Shown: positions 21,409 to 34,274, counted from the stretch's first letter. The stretch: 64,000 nt of DNA from Deinococcus actinosclerus (GCF_001507665.1 NZ_CP013910.1:2789501-2853500); one strand, 5' to 3'. Translations and numbers: made by a program. Notes: a model not told the origin generated them from the sequence alone.

Positions 21409-21878
21409 TCCCCGTCCAGCAGGTCCCCGACGCGCACGCCGCCCAGGCGTTTTTCGACGTAGGCGAGGTCGCGCTGGAGGTCGCGGCGCAGCGCGCGGGC
21501 GTCTTTCAGTTCGCGTTCGGCGGCGGTGATGCGGGCGCTGAGAACGTCGAGTTGCCCGCTGAGGTCGCGGCGCAGGTCGGTCAGGGCGCCCTCCGTGAGG
21601 ACCTGCCGGCCGTCCGGGTCGAGTTCGAGCGGCTGGCTGAACGTGGCCCCAATGGTGCCGAGGCTGAGGCCCAGAGCGCGCATGCGGCGGACGCGGTCCA
21701 GCCGCGCGACGTCCGCCTCGCTGTACAGGCGGTAGCGGCTGCCCGTACGCTGCGGGGTCACGAGGCCCAGTTCCTCGTAGTACTTCAGGGTGCGCAGGGT
21801 CAGGCCCAGGCGCGCGGCGACCTCGCCCACGCGGTGGCGGGGCGTGTCGTCCGGGGGGGTGGGGTCTGTATGGGTCAC
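21390..21878 (-). CDS. MerR family transcriptional regulator
   Basis: 162 residues. The N-terminal MerR helix-turn-helix (HRVGEVAARLGLTLRTLKYYEELGLV, about 15-40, with the wing GSRYRLYSEADVARL) is followed by a long coiled-coil dimerisation helix (110-150). There is no obvious ligand domain or cysteine pair, so a metal sensor is unlikely. The GTG start (21876-21878) has GGAGG just upstream. It follows the MFS transporter on the same strand with a 78-base gap and probably regulates it. Confidence 0.88.
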   Translation of the reverse strand: MTHTDPTPPDDTPRHRVGEVAARLGLTLRTLKYYEELGLVTPQRTGSRYRLYSEADVARLDRVRRMRALGLSLGTIGATFSQPLELDPDGRQVLTEGALTDLRRDLSGQLDVLSARITAAERELKDARALRRDLQRDLAYVEKRLGGVRVGDLLDGDQASRA

Positions 21879-21956
21879 GGGTGCCTCCAGGGTAACGGCT
21901 GGGGCCGGGCGCGGCCGGAGGTGACCCCCCAGCCGGCGCCCGGCCCTGGCCGGTGC

Positions 21957-23162
<1,206 letters not shown>

Positions 23163-23186
23163 AAACCTGAACGTACGCGTATAGGT
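23163..23186 (-). promoter_or_regulatory. Dyad operator candidate over the MFS promoter
   Basis: On the minus strand, AACCT-N2-ACG-N4-CGT-N2-AGGTT is a 24-base dyad with eight matching pairs. It overlaps the TACGTT -10 box and ends just before the ATG. It is a likely binding site for the MerR regulator encoded downstream. Confidence 0.5.
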
Positions 23187-23276
23187 TGCGAGTATTTGTG
23201 ACCTGTCCTGCCTGTTGTTCCCCGGCCGGGAACGGACTGCGCAGCCACAGGCGACAGCCGGACAGGTGGGGGCTGG

Positions 23277-23846
23277 TCAGCGGTCCGGGCGGCTCAGGCG
23301 GATCAGGGCCAGCTGCCCGGCGGCGAACCACGCGCACAGCAGGGTCAGCAGGGCCGCGCCGCCCACCGTCAGCAGGGTCAGGCGCGCCGACAGGGTGCGC
23401 AGCTGCGCCTGCCACCCCTGGACCTGCGCGCGGGCGTCGGCCAGGGCGGGCCACGCCGCGCGGTCCTCCAGCGCCGCGCGCCAGTCGCGGGCGGCGTCGG
23501 CGCCGCGCGCCAGGGCGCCGTTCGGGAACAGCGTGGTCAGCAGCGGCACGCGCCCGGCCGCCTCGCTGAGCGCCTCCAGGGTGCGGGCGGCCTCCAGCGC
23601 CTCGGGACGGGCCAGGACATCCAGCGGCGCGAGGGTCGCCTGCACGTCCGCCAGCTGCCCGTCCAGCCGCGTCAGGGTCGCCTGCGCGTCGCGCAGCGTC
23701 GCCCGCGCCGGGGCGAGGGTCGCCCAGACGCCCAGCCACGCGCCCAGCGTGAGCAGGCCCGCCAGCCACAGCCCGGTCAGGCCCAGTCGGCTCAGGCACA
23801 GTCGGCTCAGGCACAGGCGCCGCGCGGCCCGGTCACGCCGCCTCAT
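23277..23846 (-). CDS. Hypothetical membrane protein with coiled-coil middle, 189 aa
   Basis: An Arg-rich start and a membrane helix (about 20-45: LTGLWLAGLLTLGAWLGVWATL) are followed by an Ala/Leu-rich helical region predicted to be coiled coil (48-150), a second membrane helix (155-180) and a short tail. The likely layout is a large extracytoplasmic helix bundle between two membrane spans. The N-terminus contains a short tandem repeat (LCLSR LCLSR). It is the last gene of a run of four minus-strand genes. Family not recognised; the general form resembles chemoreceptor-like or division-associated helices. Confidence 0.55.
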   Translation of the reverse strand: MRRRDRAARRLCLSRLCLSRLGLTGLWLAGLLTLGAWLGVWATLAPARATLRDAQATLTRLDGQLADVQATLAPLDVLARPEALEAARTLEALSEAAGRVPLLTTLFPNGALARGADAARDWRAALEDRAAWPALADARAQVQGWQAQLRTLSARLTLLTVGGAALLTLLCAWFAAGQLALIRLSRPDR

Positions 23847-23931
23847 CCGGTCACCCGCCCCGTGGTGCGCGGTCGTCGCGTAGCCTGAATCCCGGCGGGC
23901 GCGGCGGCGTACACATTGGCCGGCCTCCGGC

Positions 23932-24507
23932 TCATGCGTCCGGCCGCACGCAGTCGAGGATCAGGCTGGTGAAGCCCGGCCCGCCTGTCCCGGCGCGCCA
24001 CGCGGCGTTGCGGTGGTCCAGCGCTCGGCTGCGGTACACCGGGCCGTCCTCCACGCGCCAGGCCTGCTGGTGGAACTGGCCCGCCGCGTCCCACCACTCC
24101 AGGGGCCGCACGTCGAAACCCGCCTGCGTGAACACCGGCACGAAGGTCTCCAGGGTGTACACGACCTGATGGTCGTGCGCGGGGCCGGGGCCGCCGACCG
24201 CGACGAGCGCCTGATACGCGGGGTCCGGGTGATGGCCGTCGGGCACGGCGACCCGCAGGCGTCCCCCGGGCGTCAGGTAGGCGAAGACCAGTCGCGCGGC
24301 CGCCTCGCCCTGGGGAACGCTCAGGTGCTCCCAGACGTGCTCGCACAGGAAGGTGTCTGCCCGCGCCGCGCCGAAGTGGGCCGCGAACGTGCCGGGGTCC
24401 AGCAGGTCGAGGTCCGCCTGCTGGGTGGGGGTCCAGCCGTCCCACTGCTGCTCGCCCGCGCCGATCATCACGCGCGTCCGGCGGCCCGCCGTCAGGTTTC
24501 CCGTCAC
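23932..24507 (-). CDS. Class I SAM-dependent methyltransferase-like protein
   Basis: 191 residues. The motif CEHVWEHLSVPQGEAAARLVFAYLTPGGRLRVAVPDG (described here in pieces: CEHVWEHLS near 52, TPGGRLRVAVPD near 78) is typical of predicted methyltransferases that act on lipids or carbohydrates. The first SAM-binding glycine motif is short or absent (MIGAGEQQWDGW), so the N-terminus is reduced compared with full enzymes. The start overlaps the stop of the MmcQ/YjbR gene as ATGA, indicating translational coupling. The substrate is unknown. Confidence 0.7.
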   Translation of the reverse strand: MTGNLTAGRRTRVMIGAGEQQWDGWTPTQQADLDLLDPGTFAAHFGAARADTFLCEHVWEHLSVPQGEAAARLVFAYLTPGGRLRVAVPDGHHPDPAYQALVAVGGPGPAHDHQVVYTLETFVPVFTQAGFDVRPLEWWDAAGQFHQQAWRVEDGPVYRSRALDHRNAAWRAGTGGPGFTSLILDCVRPDA

Positions 24508-24872
24508 AGGCCCAGGTCCTGACGCTGCGCGCGGGTCAGGCCCTCCACGACGAGCGCGTGACTGCCCGCGATCAGCTCACGGATCAGCTCCGGCGGCACG
24601 CGGCCGTCGAGTGTCACGGTCACCCAGTGCCGTTTGTTCAGGTGGTACCCGGGCGTGATGGCCGCGTGGGCGGCGCGCAGCTCCTCGCCCCGTTCGGGCC
24701 GCACCTTCAGCGACACGCTGACGGGATCGGCCTGCACGTCGGTCAGGGCGTACATCTTCCCGGCCCCGGCGGGGCCGACCTTGAACACCAGGGTCGTCGC
24801 GGCGAACGGGAACGTCTCGCGCGAGTGCGGCAGCTCGGCGCACAGGGCGCGCAGATCGGCGATGGACTGCAT
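24504..24872 (-). CDS. MmcQ/YjbR family protein
   Basis: 122 residues, the family length. The start SIADLRALCAELPHSRETFPF, the strand LVFKVG and the C-terminal NKRHWVTVTLDGRVPPELIRELIAGSHAL pattern (NKRHW near 79, SHALV near 104) mark the MmcQ/YjbR (CyaY-like fold) family of uncertain function. TACCCT lies 6 bases before the ATG, so it may also have its own leaderless start inside the operon. It is coupled to the methyltransferase-like gene. Confidence 0.85.
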   Translation of the reverse strand: MQSIADLRALCAELPHSRETFPFAATTLVFKVGPAGAGKMYALTDVQADPVSVSLKVRPERGEELRAAHAAITPGYHLNKRHWVTVTLDGRVPPELIRELIAGSHALVVEGLTRAQRQDLGL

Positions 24873-24888
24873 GCCTCCAGGGTACGCT

Positions 24889-25146
24889 TCAGCGGTCCTC
24901 CGGGTCGCCCAGCCCCTCGGCGTTCGCCAGGGATTCGTTCGTCTCGGCGCGGCTGGCGTCCCCGCCGCCGACCAGGGTGGTGACCTCCTGCGCGTTCAGG
25001 CCGTCCGTGCTGGGCGTGGGAACGGGCGGGGCGTCCGGGAGGGTGTCCGGCAGGGGGCCCGGCCCGGCGTGGGTGTCCGGCGTGGTGGGCGGCGTGTGGG
25101 GGGCCAGGGTGGGGTTCAGGGGCAGGCGCTCGTCGCGGTCGGTCAT
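24889..25146 (-). CDS. Small hypothetical protein, 85 aa, disordered
   Basis: Rich in Pro, Thr, Asp and Gly, with no membrane or signal segment. The only compositionally balanced part is the C-terminal third (NAQEVTTLVGGGDASRAETNE). Codon use fits the neighbours. It lies 16 bases upstream of the MmcQ/YjbR gene on the same strand. Family not recognised. Start MTDRDERLPL is preferred over an upstream in-frame ATG. Confidence 0.5.
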   Translation of the reverse strand: MTDRDERLPLNPTLAPHTPPTTPDTHAGPGPLPDTLPDAPPVPTPSTDGLNAQEVTTLVGGGDASRAETNESLANAEGLGDPEDR

Positions 25147-25217
25147 GCCCCAGCGTGACGCGGCCCGGTCGGGGGCGGCTGATGATTTCCTCAAGAAGCC
25201 GTGATGAACTGCGCGGC

Positions 25218-26192
25218 ATGCGCCGCTTCGCGTTCCTGCTGCCGCTGCTGCTCTCGGCGGCCCCCCTGCCCACCGGACTGCCCAGTGGGCCCGCGCCGGA
25301 CCGCCCGGTGCGGCTGGCGGTCCTGGGGGACTTCAACGGCCCGTACGGGGGTACCACGTACCCCGCGCCGCTGGCCCGCAGCGTGGCGCGCATCGTGAAC
25401 GAGTGGCGGCCTGACGCGGTGCTGTCCCCCGGCGACCTGATCGGCGCTCAGAAGGCCAGTCTGGGGGACGCGCAGGTGCGGGCCATGTGGGCGGCCTTCG
25501 ACCGGGAGGTGCGCGCGCCCCTGAGCCGCGCGGGCATTCCGTTCGCGTTCACGCTGGGCAACCACGACGCCAGCCCCCGCAGTCCCCGCGACCGGCGCGA
25601 GGCTGCGGCGTACTGGGCCGCGCACGTGCCGCCGCTGGCGTTCGTGGACCGCGCGGCGTTCCCGTTCCGGTTCAGTTTCACGCTGGGCGGCGGGGCGGTG
25701 TTCGTCGCGTCGCTGGACGCGAGCGGGCCGGACGTGAGTGCCGCGCAGCGCGAGTGGCTCTCGGCGCAGCTGGCGTCCCCGGCCGCGCGGGCGGCGGGCG
25801 CGCGGCTGGTCGTGGGGCACCTGCCGCTGGCCGGGGTGAGCGCCGAGAAGAACCGCTCCGGGGAGGTCGTGCGCGCCCCCGGCCCGCTGCGGCAGGTCAT
25901 GGAGGCCGGGGGCGTGCTGGCCTACGTGCACGGGCACCACGCGGCGTTCTATCCGGCGCGGCTGGGCCGCCTGAACGTCCTGTCCGCCGGGGGCATCGGC
26001 GGACGGGACTACGTGGGGCACCCGGGCACGGCGCGCAGCACGGTGACGCTGCTGACCGTGTGGCCCGCGCAGGGCCGCGCGACCTTCGAGACGGTGGACG
26101 CCGCGACCGGACAGCCCGTGGACCCGGTGAGGCTGCCGGCGCGGCTGGACGGCCTGAACGGCCCTCTCGTGCGCGTGACCGACTTCCGGTAG
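25218..26192 (+). CDS. Secreted metallophosphoesterase
   Basis: 324 residues. A signal peptide (MRRFAFLLPLLLSAAPLPT) precedes a calcineurin-like phosphoesterase domain with the metal motifs GDFNG (about 37), SPGDLIG (75), GNHD (120), GHLPLAG (210) and the H-x-H type YVHGHHAAF (240). It would cleave phosphomonoesters or diesters outside the membrane. TGAACT lies 7 bases before the ATG, a weak leaderless -10 shared with the PfkB gene. The convergent neighbour is a DinB-type protein, with a terminator hairpin between. Confidence 0.85.
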   Translation: MRRFAFLLPLLLSAAPLPTGLPSGPAPDRPVRLAVLGDFNGPYGGTTYPAPLARSVARIVNEWRPDAVLSPGDLIGAQKASLGDAQVRAMWAAFDREVRAPLSRAGIPFAFTLGNHDASPRSPRDRREAAAYWAAHVPPLAFVDRAAFPFRFSFTLGGGAVFVASLDASGPDVSAAQREWLSAQLASPAARAAGARLVVGHLPLAGVSAEKNRSGEVVRAPGPLRQVMEAGGVLAYVHGHHAAFYPARLGRLNVLSAGGIGGRDYVGHPGTARSTVTLLTVWPAQGRATFETVDAATGQPVDPVRLPARLDGLNGPLVRVTDFR

Positions 26193-26196
26193 GACA

Positions 26197-26233
26197 GCCG
26201 GAGGCCGCGCGCCCGCAGGCGGCGGCCTCCGGC
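26197..26233. terminator. Bidirectional terminator hairpin
   Basis: GCCGGAGGCCGC (26197-26208) pairs perfectly with GCGGCCTCCGGC (26222-26233), between convergent genes that end at 26192 and 26244. Confidence 0.65.
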
Positions 26234-26243
26234 CCACGTCGCG

Positions 26244-26813
26244 TTACAGCTCGTCGCTGTCGTCCGGCTCGTCGTCGGGGTCGGGCGCACCGGCCTGCGC
26301 GGAGGTGTTCTGGGGCCGCACGAAGCGCATGTAGTCCAGCCAGGGCGGCGTGTGACCCAGCTGGCGGATCATCAGCGCGATCTGCGCGGTGTGCCGCACC
26401 TCGTGGGTCATGACATTCCACATGAGCTGATCGAGCGTGACGGTGTCGCTGGCCGGGTCGTCCTGCACGAGCTTCACGCTGCGGTGCAGATCGGGTTCAC
26501 TGTCCAGGAAGGCGCAGGTGCGCCGCGTGACCTCGCGGCTGTAGTCGAGGATCCACCCGAGGTCGTACTGCTGCGCCTGGGGCCGCACCCAGTCGTGCGG
26601 GTAGAGGCCCTGCACGCCGTCCCCGAGCACGATGCCGTGCACCCAGTGATCTTCGACGTCCGTGACGTGCAGCAGCAGGTCCTTGATCGAGTGGAAGCGG
26701 TCGGCGTCCTCGATCAGGTTGCGGTCCAGATCAGCCTGCGGCAGGGCGCGCAGGTAGTTCCAGAGCTGCTCTCGCGCGGCGGTCAGGTAGGCGTAGTACT
26801 CGCGGACGTTCAT
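26244..26813 (-). CDS. DinB/YfiT-like four-helix bundle protein
   Basis: 189 residues. The metal-binding histidines of the DinB superfamily are visible: one in [13 protein letters not shown] near residue 48 and a pair in [11 protein letters not shown] near 138. The tail is acidic and disordered ([11 protein letters not shown]). The family includes metal-dependent thiol transferases, some of which use bacillithiol, which Deinococcus makes. The family is expanded in Deinococcus. The ATG overlaps the dus stop as ATGA, so it is the second gene of a dus-dinB unit. Confidence 0.8.
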   Translation of the reverse strand: MNVREYYAYLTAAREQLWNYLRALPQADLDRNLIEDADRFHSIKDLLLHVTDVEDHWVHGIVLGDGVQGLYPHDWVRPQAQQYDLGWILDYSREVTRRTCAFLDSEPDLHRSVKLVQDDPASDTVTLDQLMWNVMTHEVRHTAQIALMIRQLGHTPPWLDYMRFVRPQNTSAQAGAPDPDDEPDDSDEL

Positions 26814-27814
26814 GAATGACTCACAGCATACCCCGCCGGGCGGGCCGGGGTGAGCTCGGCCCCGCCATCACCCAGCAGGGGGGCCAGCACCTGCCTCACG
26901 TCCCCGGCGGTGAGCACCTGGGTCAGCGGGCCGCGCAGCTCCGGGAAGTCCGGCAGGTACTGCGGGAGCACCTTGCGTAGCGGGCGCAGCGTCAGGCGGC
27001 CCGTGTCGTCGTCGTAGAACTGTTCCTGCAGCTCGGCGTGGCGCAGCGCGGTGCGGGCACGTTCCCGCGCGTCGGGCCAGGCGTCCTGACCGCTGGCGAG
27101 CGCGCGGAAGATCCAGGGGTTCCCCACCGCGCCGCGCCCGATCATCACGGCGGCCACGCCGGTGCGCTGGCACTCGCGGGCGCGCCCGGGCGTGGTGATG
27201 TCCCCGCTGCCCACCACAGGGACCTTCACCGCCGCAGCCACGCGCGCGATCGCGTCCCAGTCGGCCTCACCGGTGTAGCGCTGGGCGCTGGTGCGGCCGT
27301 GCACAGTGACCAGGGCGGCGCCGGCGGCCTCCAGGCCCTGCGCGACCTCCACGCTGCGGTCGTGATCCCAGCCCAGGCGGATCTTCGCGCTGACGTCCAG
27401 TGCGGTCGCCGAGCGCATGGCCCGCACGAGGTCGTACGCCGTCTCGGGCGTCTGGAGCAGGCACGCGCCGCCCTTCCCGCGGATCTTCGGAACGGGGCAG
27501 CCCATGTTCAGGTCGATCGCGGCCGGGGCGAACCACGCCTCGGCGCGCGCCACCGCACCGGCCAGCACCTCCGGCTCCGCGCCGAACAGCTGCACCACGC
27601 GGCCCTGCTCGCCGGGGTAGGGGCGGCCCAGGTTCAGTTTCTCGGTGTCGCCGCCGCCCATCAGGCCGCGCGCGCTGATCATCTCGCTGACCGTCCACAG
27701 CGCGCCCTGTTCGGCCGCCAGCTGGCGCATGGGCGCGTCGCTGTAGCCCGCCATGGGGGCGAGCACCGCGCCGGGGCGCTGCAGGCGGGACTGGTAGAAG
27801 CCGGGGCCGTTCAT
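26810..27814 (-). CDS. dus: tRNA-dihydrouridine synthase
   Basis: 334 residues. An FMN-binding TIM barrel (1-240) starts with [15 protein letters not shown]. The catalytic Cys is in [20 protein letters not shown] near 100; [21 protein letters not shown] and [11 protein letters not shown] follow. The helical tRNA-binding domain is C-terminal. It reduces uridine to dihydrouridine in tRNA D-loops with NADPH. The [10 protein letters not shown] stretch suggests the DusB-like class. TACCCT lies 6 bases before the ATG on the minus strand, so the mRNA starts leaderless. The longer ORF upstream is not supported. Confidence 0.92.
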   Translation of the reverse strand: MNGPGFYQSRLQRPGAVLAPMAGYSDAPMRQLAAEQGALWTVSEMISARGLMGGGDTEKLNLGRPYPGEQGRVVQLFGAEPEVLAGAVARAEAWFAPAAIDLNMGCPVPKIRGKGGACLLQTPETAYDLVRAMRSATALDVSAKIRLGWDHDRSVEVAQGLEAAGAALVTVHGRTSAQRYTGEADWDAIARVAAAVKVPVVGSGDITTPGRARECQRTGVAAVMIGRGAVGNPWIFRALASGQDAWPDARERARTALRHAELQEQFYDDDTGRLTLRPLRKVLPQYLPDFPELRGPLTQVLTAGDVRQVLAPLLGDGGAELTPARPAGYAVSHS

Positions 27815-27984
27815 CCCGGCAGGGTAGCGCACCCCCCCTCCCAGCGGGTGAAGCGGGTCTGAAGCCCACCCGGCGGCGGCATTCATGGCGTCCGGGCGGG
27901 GCAGCGGGTATGCTCAGGGTCAGTCCGGCAACCTGCGCCTGCATCCTTCTTGCCCACCTTCGCCGGACGGGGGAGGCCCCTACT

Positions 27985-28488
27985 TTGAACGCCACGCCGC
28001 TGGCGCTGCACCACGCGCCGCTGCTTCATCAACTCTACGCCGCCGCACCGGGCTACTTCTCCCTGCTGGGCACCCGGGTCCCCCACCACAAGGACGTCGA
28101 ACGCGACGTGGAGATTGCCCTGCTCGACCCGCGCCGCAGCCTGGAACTCCTGTACGACGAGCGCGGCGAACTGTTCGGCAGTCTCGACTGCAAGCACGAC
28201 TACCCCGAGCGCGGCGACCTGACCATCAACCTGCTGCTCATCCGCGAGGACCGCCAGTCACAGGGCCTGGGCGAACAGGCGGTGCGCCACCTGGAGGCCC
28301 GCGTGCCCCCCGGCACCACCCGCATCCTGGCGAGCGTGCTGGGCGAGAATCCACGCGGCGCGCGCTTCTGGGAACGGCTGGGGTACACCTTCACCATGGA
28401 CGCCCGCCCGGTCATGAGCTGGTACGCCCGGCCGCTCACGCCGCCGCGCACCCAGCCCGCGCCCGGGGTGCCCATCGCCAGCGACTGA
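27985..28488 (+). CDS. GNAT family N-acetyltransferase
   Basis: 167 residues. The acetyl-CoA motif region reads NLLLIREDRQSQGLGEQAVRHLEARV (RQSQGLG near 85), followed by ASVLGENPRGARFWERLGYTF, the usual strand 5 and helix 4 pattern. The acceptor is unknown. The start is uncertain: TTG at 27985 has a GGGGGAGG ribosome binding site 7-8 bases upstream, while an ATG at 27910 would add 25 residues overlapping a TATGCT promoter element (27909-27914). The TTG is preferred. Confidence 0.8.
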   Translation: MNATPLALHHAPLLHQLYAAAPGYFSLLGTRVPHHKDVERDVEIALLDPRRSLELLYDERGELFGSLDCKHDYPERGDLTINLLLIREDRQSQGLGEQAVRHLEARVPPGTTRILASVLGENPRGARFWERLGYTFTMDARPVMSWYARPLTPPRTQPAPGVPIASD

Positions 28489-28529
28489 GCGGGGTCCGCG
28501 CGCCCCGCTCCGGCCGGGCGCGGCGGGAC

Positions 28530-28558
28530 TTGCGCGGTATGGGGGAGCGTGCTACTAT
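28530..28558 (+). promoter_or_regulatory. tRNA-Asn promoter
   Basis: TTGCGC (28530-28535), a 17-base spacer and TACTAT (28553-28558) lie 35 bases before the tRNA. Confidence 0.7.
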
Positions 28559-28589
28559 CCCTCTCGCGCCGGAAACGGCCACAGGCTCA

Positions 28590-28671
<82 letters not shown>

Positions 28672-28674
28672 CAG

Positions 28675-28698
28675 CCCCCTCCCCGGAGGGGGTTTTTT
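28675..28698 (+). terminator. Terminator after tRNA-Asn
   Basis: CCCCCTCC and GGAGGGGG form an 8-bp stem with a short loop, followed by six T residues. Confidence 0.9.
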
Positions 28699-28987
28699 CG
28701 TGCGCTGTCATTCGTGTCGTGGGGCGCCGTGACGGGGTGGCGGCGCCGGCCAGCACCGCGCTCACCCGGGCGCGCGCACCGCTGATCTGCCAGCCGGTCT
28801 ACCCGGTTCCGGCCGCACGTGGCAGGTGCGGCCGGCGCCGGACCTGGCGGCTGCCGGGGGCATGTGTGGGAAAGCGGATTGACACCCCCCGGGGGGCATG
28901 CCAGCATGAACGGCACGCACAACTTGAACTGTGTTCAGCGAGGCCACCGGCACCGGGCCTGGGCGCGCTGGATTTGTGGGAGGTCGT

Positions 28988-30124
<1,137 letters not shown>

Positions 30125-30157
30125 GCGCGGGGCGTCACTCGACGAACTGATCACTGT

Positions 30158-30187
30158 GCGCGCCGGGCGAACGTGTGCCCGGCGCGC
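30158..30187 (+). terminator. Strong hairpin between livK and livH
   Basis: GCGCGCCGGGC (30158-30168) and GCCCGGCGCGC (30177-30187) form a perfect 11-bp GC stem without a T tract. It may cause partial termination or protect the livK message, so that the binding protein is made in excess of the membrane parts. Confidence 0.55.
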
Positions 30188-30210
30188 CGTTTCACAGGGG
30201 GGAATGGGTT

Positions 30211-31073
<863 letters not shown>

Positions 31074-31077
<4 letters not shown>

Positions 31078-32051
31078 GCCGCTTCGTCTGGCCCGCGCTG
31101 TTCGTCCTGGCCGCCGTGGTGCCGTTCCTGCATCCCAGCGGCTACCTGCTGGATGTGGGCGTGAACATCATGATGTGGGCGGTCCTCGCGTACGGCCTGA
31201 ACGTCATGCTGGGCTACACGGGGCTGCTGCCGCTGGCGCACGCTGGTTTCTTCGGGATCGGGGCGTACACGACCGGCATCCTGACCCTGAAGGCCGGGTG
31301 GAGTTTCTGGCTGGCGTGGCCCGCCGGAATCGCGCTGGCCGCGCTGGCGGGGCTGCTGCTGGGGCTGGTGGCGTTCCGCACGCGCGGGGACGCCTTCTCG
31401 ATCTTCACGCTGGGCGTGGGCGTGATCATCACGCTGGTGATCAACAAGTGGGACGCCCTGACCGGCGGGAACGACGGCCTGAACGGCATCGCGCCTCCCG
31501 CCGGGCTGGAGGAGGCGTCGCGCGCCATCGGCCTGAAGCTGTCCGGGGGCTTCTACCTGCTGGCGCTCCTGACGCTGGCGCTGACCGTGCTGATCGTGGC
31601 GCGCGCCCGCGCGAGCAGCTTCGGGCTGTCCCTGCTCGCTATCCGCGGCGGGGAGGACCTTGCGCGCAGCGCGGGCGTGAACGTGTACACCCACAAGCTG
31701 CGCGCCATGATGCTCTCCACGGCGCTGGCCGGACTGGCGGGCGGCCTGTACGCCACGTACGTGGGCTTCCTGGGCTCGGCGGTGACCGGGCCCACCACGA
31801 CCTTCACGGTGCTGCTGTACCTGCTCGTCGGGGGCCTGGGCACGCTGGCCGGTCCGCTGCTGGGCACCGCGCTGATCTACAGCCTCACGCAGACGCTCAA
31901 GGGGCTTCAGGACTACCAGTACATCGTGTTCGGGCCGCTGCTGGTGCTGCTCGTGATGTACGCCCCGCACGGCCTGGCGGGCCTGTGGGCGCGACTGCGC
32001 GCCGCCCGACCCGCCCGCGCGGCGAAGACCAAGGAGGTCAGCGGTGCTTGA
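31074..32051 (+). CDS. livM: Branched-chain amino acid ABC permease LivM
   Basis: 325 residues with 8-10 membrane helices. [20 protein letters not shown] near 45 and the coupling helix [22 protein letters not shown] near 195 are typical of LivM. The GTG start overlaps the livH stop (GTGA), and its end overlaps livG by 8 bases, so the operon is tightly coupled. With LivH it forms the membrane channel. Confidence 0.92.
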
Positions 32052-32842
32052 CGTCGAGAACCTGGGCATCCGCTTCGGTGGGCTGCACGCCGTGCGGGAC
32101 GTGACCGCCAGCATCCCCGCCGGGCAGATCACCGCGATCATCGGGCCGAACGGGGCGGGCAAGAGCACCTTCTTCAACCTGATCAGCGGCTTCTACCGTC
32201 CCACCACCGGCGCTGTCCGCTTCCAGGGCGAGGACCTCACCCGCCGCCCCACCCACGAGGTCGTGGCGCGCGGCGTGGCCCGCACCTTCCAGACGACCAC
32301 CATCTACCGCGAACTGAGCGTGCTGGAGAACGCCATGATCGGGCACCGCGTCCGCACGCGCGCCGGCCTGCTCGACGCGCTGCTGCGCACGCCCCGCGAA
32401 CGCCAGGACGCCAGGGGCAGCCGCGACGGGGCGCTCCGCGCCCTGGAACGCGTGGGGCTCGTCCGGCAGGCGCACCTGCCCGCCGGGGCCCTGACGCAGG
32501 AGGGCCAGAAACGCGTGGGGATCGCCATGGCGCTCGCCAGCGAACCCAAGCTACTGCTGCTGGACGAACCGGCCGCCGGGATGAACCCCGAGGAGACCGT
32601 GAACCTCATGGCCCTGATCCGTGAACTGGTCGCGGGCGGCCTGACGGTCGCGCTGGTCGAGCATAAGATGAGCCTCGTGATGGGCCTCGCCGATCACATC
32701 CTGGTGCTGCACCACGGGCAGCTCATCGCGCAGGGCACCCCGGCGCAGGTCAGCCGCGACCCGGCCGTGATCGAGGCGTACCTGGGCTCGCACGCGCACG
32801 GCGGGCAGATGGGCCAGGGCGCGCAGGGCGGGGAGGCCGCGC

Positions 32843-32850
<8 letters not shown>
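32044..32850 (+). CDS. livG: Branched-chain amino acid ABC ATPase LivG
   Basis: 268 residues. Walker [10 protein letters not shown] near 35 and Walker [16 protein letters not shown] near 172 are intact, and the switch His is in LVEHKM near 206. The ABC signature is divergent ([16 protein letters not shown] in place of LSYGQQR), but LivG proteins vary here. It has the extra family-specific insertion after the Q-loop region. The GTG start overlaps livM by 8 bases. Confidence 0.92.
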
Positions 32851-33550
<700 letters not shown>

Positions 33551-33567
33551 AGAGACGGACTTCACGC

Positions 33568-33601
33568 GAGGGGCCGCCGACATCGCGTCCGGCGGCCCCT
33601 C
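33568..33601 (+). terminator. Terminator of the liv operon
   Basis: GAGGGGCCGCCG (33568-33579) pairs perfectly with CGGCGGCCCCTC (33590-33601). A T-containing stretch (CTCCTTT) follows. Confidence 0.75.
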
Positions 33602-33650
33602 CTCCTTTCGGCGGACGGAGGCCTCCCCTGAGTGCCGTACTGTCCTGAGT

Positions 33651-33761
33651 ATGCTCAGCCCAGAGGAGCGCCGCGAGATTGAGGCGCAGGAGGCGCGCGC
33701 CGCCGCGCAGGACCGCGCCGCGCGGCTGGACCGGGCCCGCCAGCGGACGGCGGACGACTAA
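33651..33761 (+). CDS. Small basic/acidic helical protein, 36 aa
   Basis: The ORF reads MLSPEERREIEAQEARAAAQ and continues to RQRTADD before TAA at 33759-33761. It is a charged, Ala-rich sequence predicted to be one long helix. The start is supported by TACTGT (33638-33643) exactly 7 bases upstream, the same leaderless spacing seen for proven genes here. It lies alone between the liv operon and the guanidine riboswitch. Function unknown. Confidence 0.55.
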   Translation: MLSPEERREIEAQEARAAAQDRAARLDRARQRTADD

Positions 33762-33841
33762 TCGCCGCCCGGTACCGCGTGTACACCCGTACCTGAAGCC
33801 ATAGGCAGGCCACTGCTCAGCGGGTGCTTACACCGGTCCGC

Positions 33842-33847
33842 TACACT
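33842..33847 (+). promoter_or_regulatory. -10 box for the guanidine-III/gdx transcript
   Basis: TACACT lies 31 bases before the riboswitch and 93 before the gdx start. No convincing -35 hexamer was found. Confidence 0.45.
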
Positions 33848-33877
33848 GGGTCTCAGTCGCCCCTCAGGGGCTGAACT

Positions 33878-33922
<45 letters not shown>

Positions 33923-33939
33923 CACTGGAGGTGTCCCGT

Positions 33940-34260
33940 ATGGCATGGACTCTGCTCGTCATCGCCGGACTGCTGGAAGTCGGCTGGGCCATTGGCCTGA
34001 AGTACACGGAAGGTTTCACCCGCCCCGTCCCCACCGCCCTGACCCTGCTGAGCATGATCGCCAGCATGGGCCTGCTGGGCCTCGCCGCCAAGACCCTGCC
34101 GATCGGCACCGCGTACGGCGTGTGGGTCGGCATCGGCGCGGTCGGCGCGGCCATCCTGGGCATCGTGCTGTTCCACGAGAGCGTCACACCCGCCCGCGTC
34201 GCGTTCATGATCCTGATGATCGTGTCCATCATCGGCCTGAAAGCCACCAGCGGCCACTGA
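33940..34260 (+). CDS. gdx: Guanidinium exporter Gdx (SMR family, SugE-type)
   Basis: 106 residues with four membrane helices. The essential glutamate of helix 1 is in AGLLEVGWAIGLKYTEGF near residue 14, with the Gdx/SugE-type LEVGWAIGLKY instead of the EmrE-type EVIGT. The dual-topology dimer exports guanidinium in exchange for protons. The guanidine-III riboswitch directly upstream confirms this role. The ATG at 33940 is chosen for its position 6 bases after GGAGGT. Confidence 0.95.
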   Translation: MAWTLLVIAGLLEVGWAIGLKYTEGFTRPVPTALTLLSMIASMGLLGLAAKTLPIGTAYGVWVGIGAVGAAILGIVLFHESVTPARVAFMILMIVSIIGLKATSGH

Positions 34261-34274
34261 CCCACACCATACGC

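Noticed and set aside
27910..27984. Upstream ATG start for the GNAT gene
   Set aside because: The added residues ([13 protein letters not shown]...) are not family-like, and the ATG lies in the TATGCT promoter element; the TTG has a ribosome binding site.
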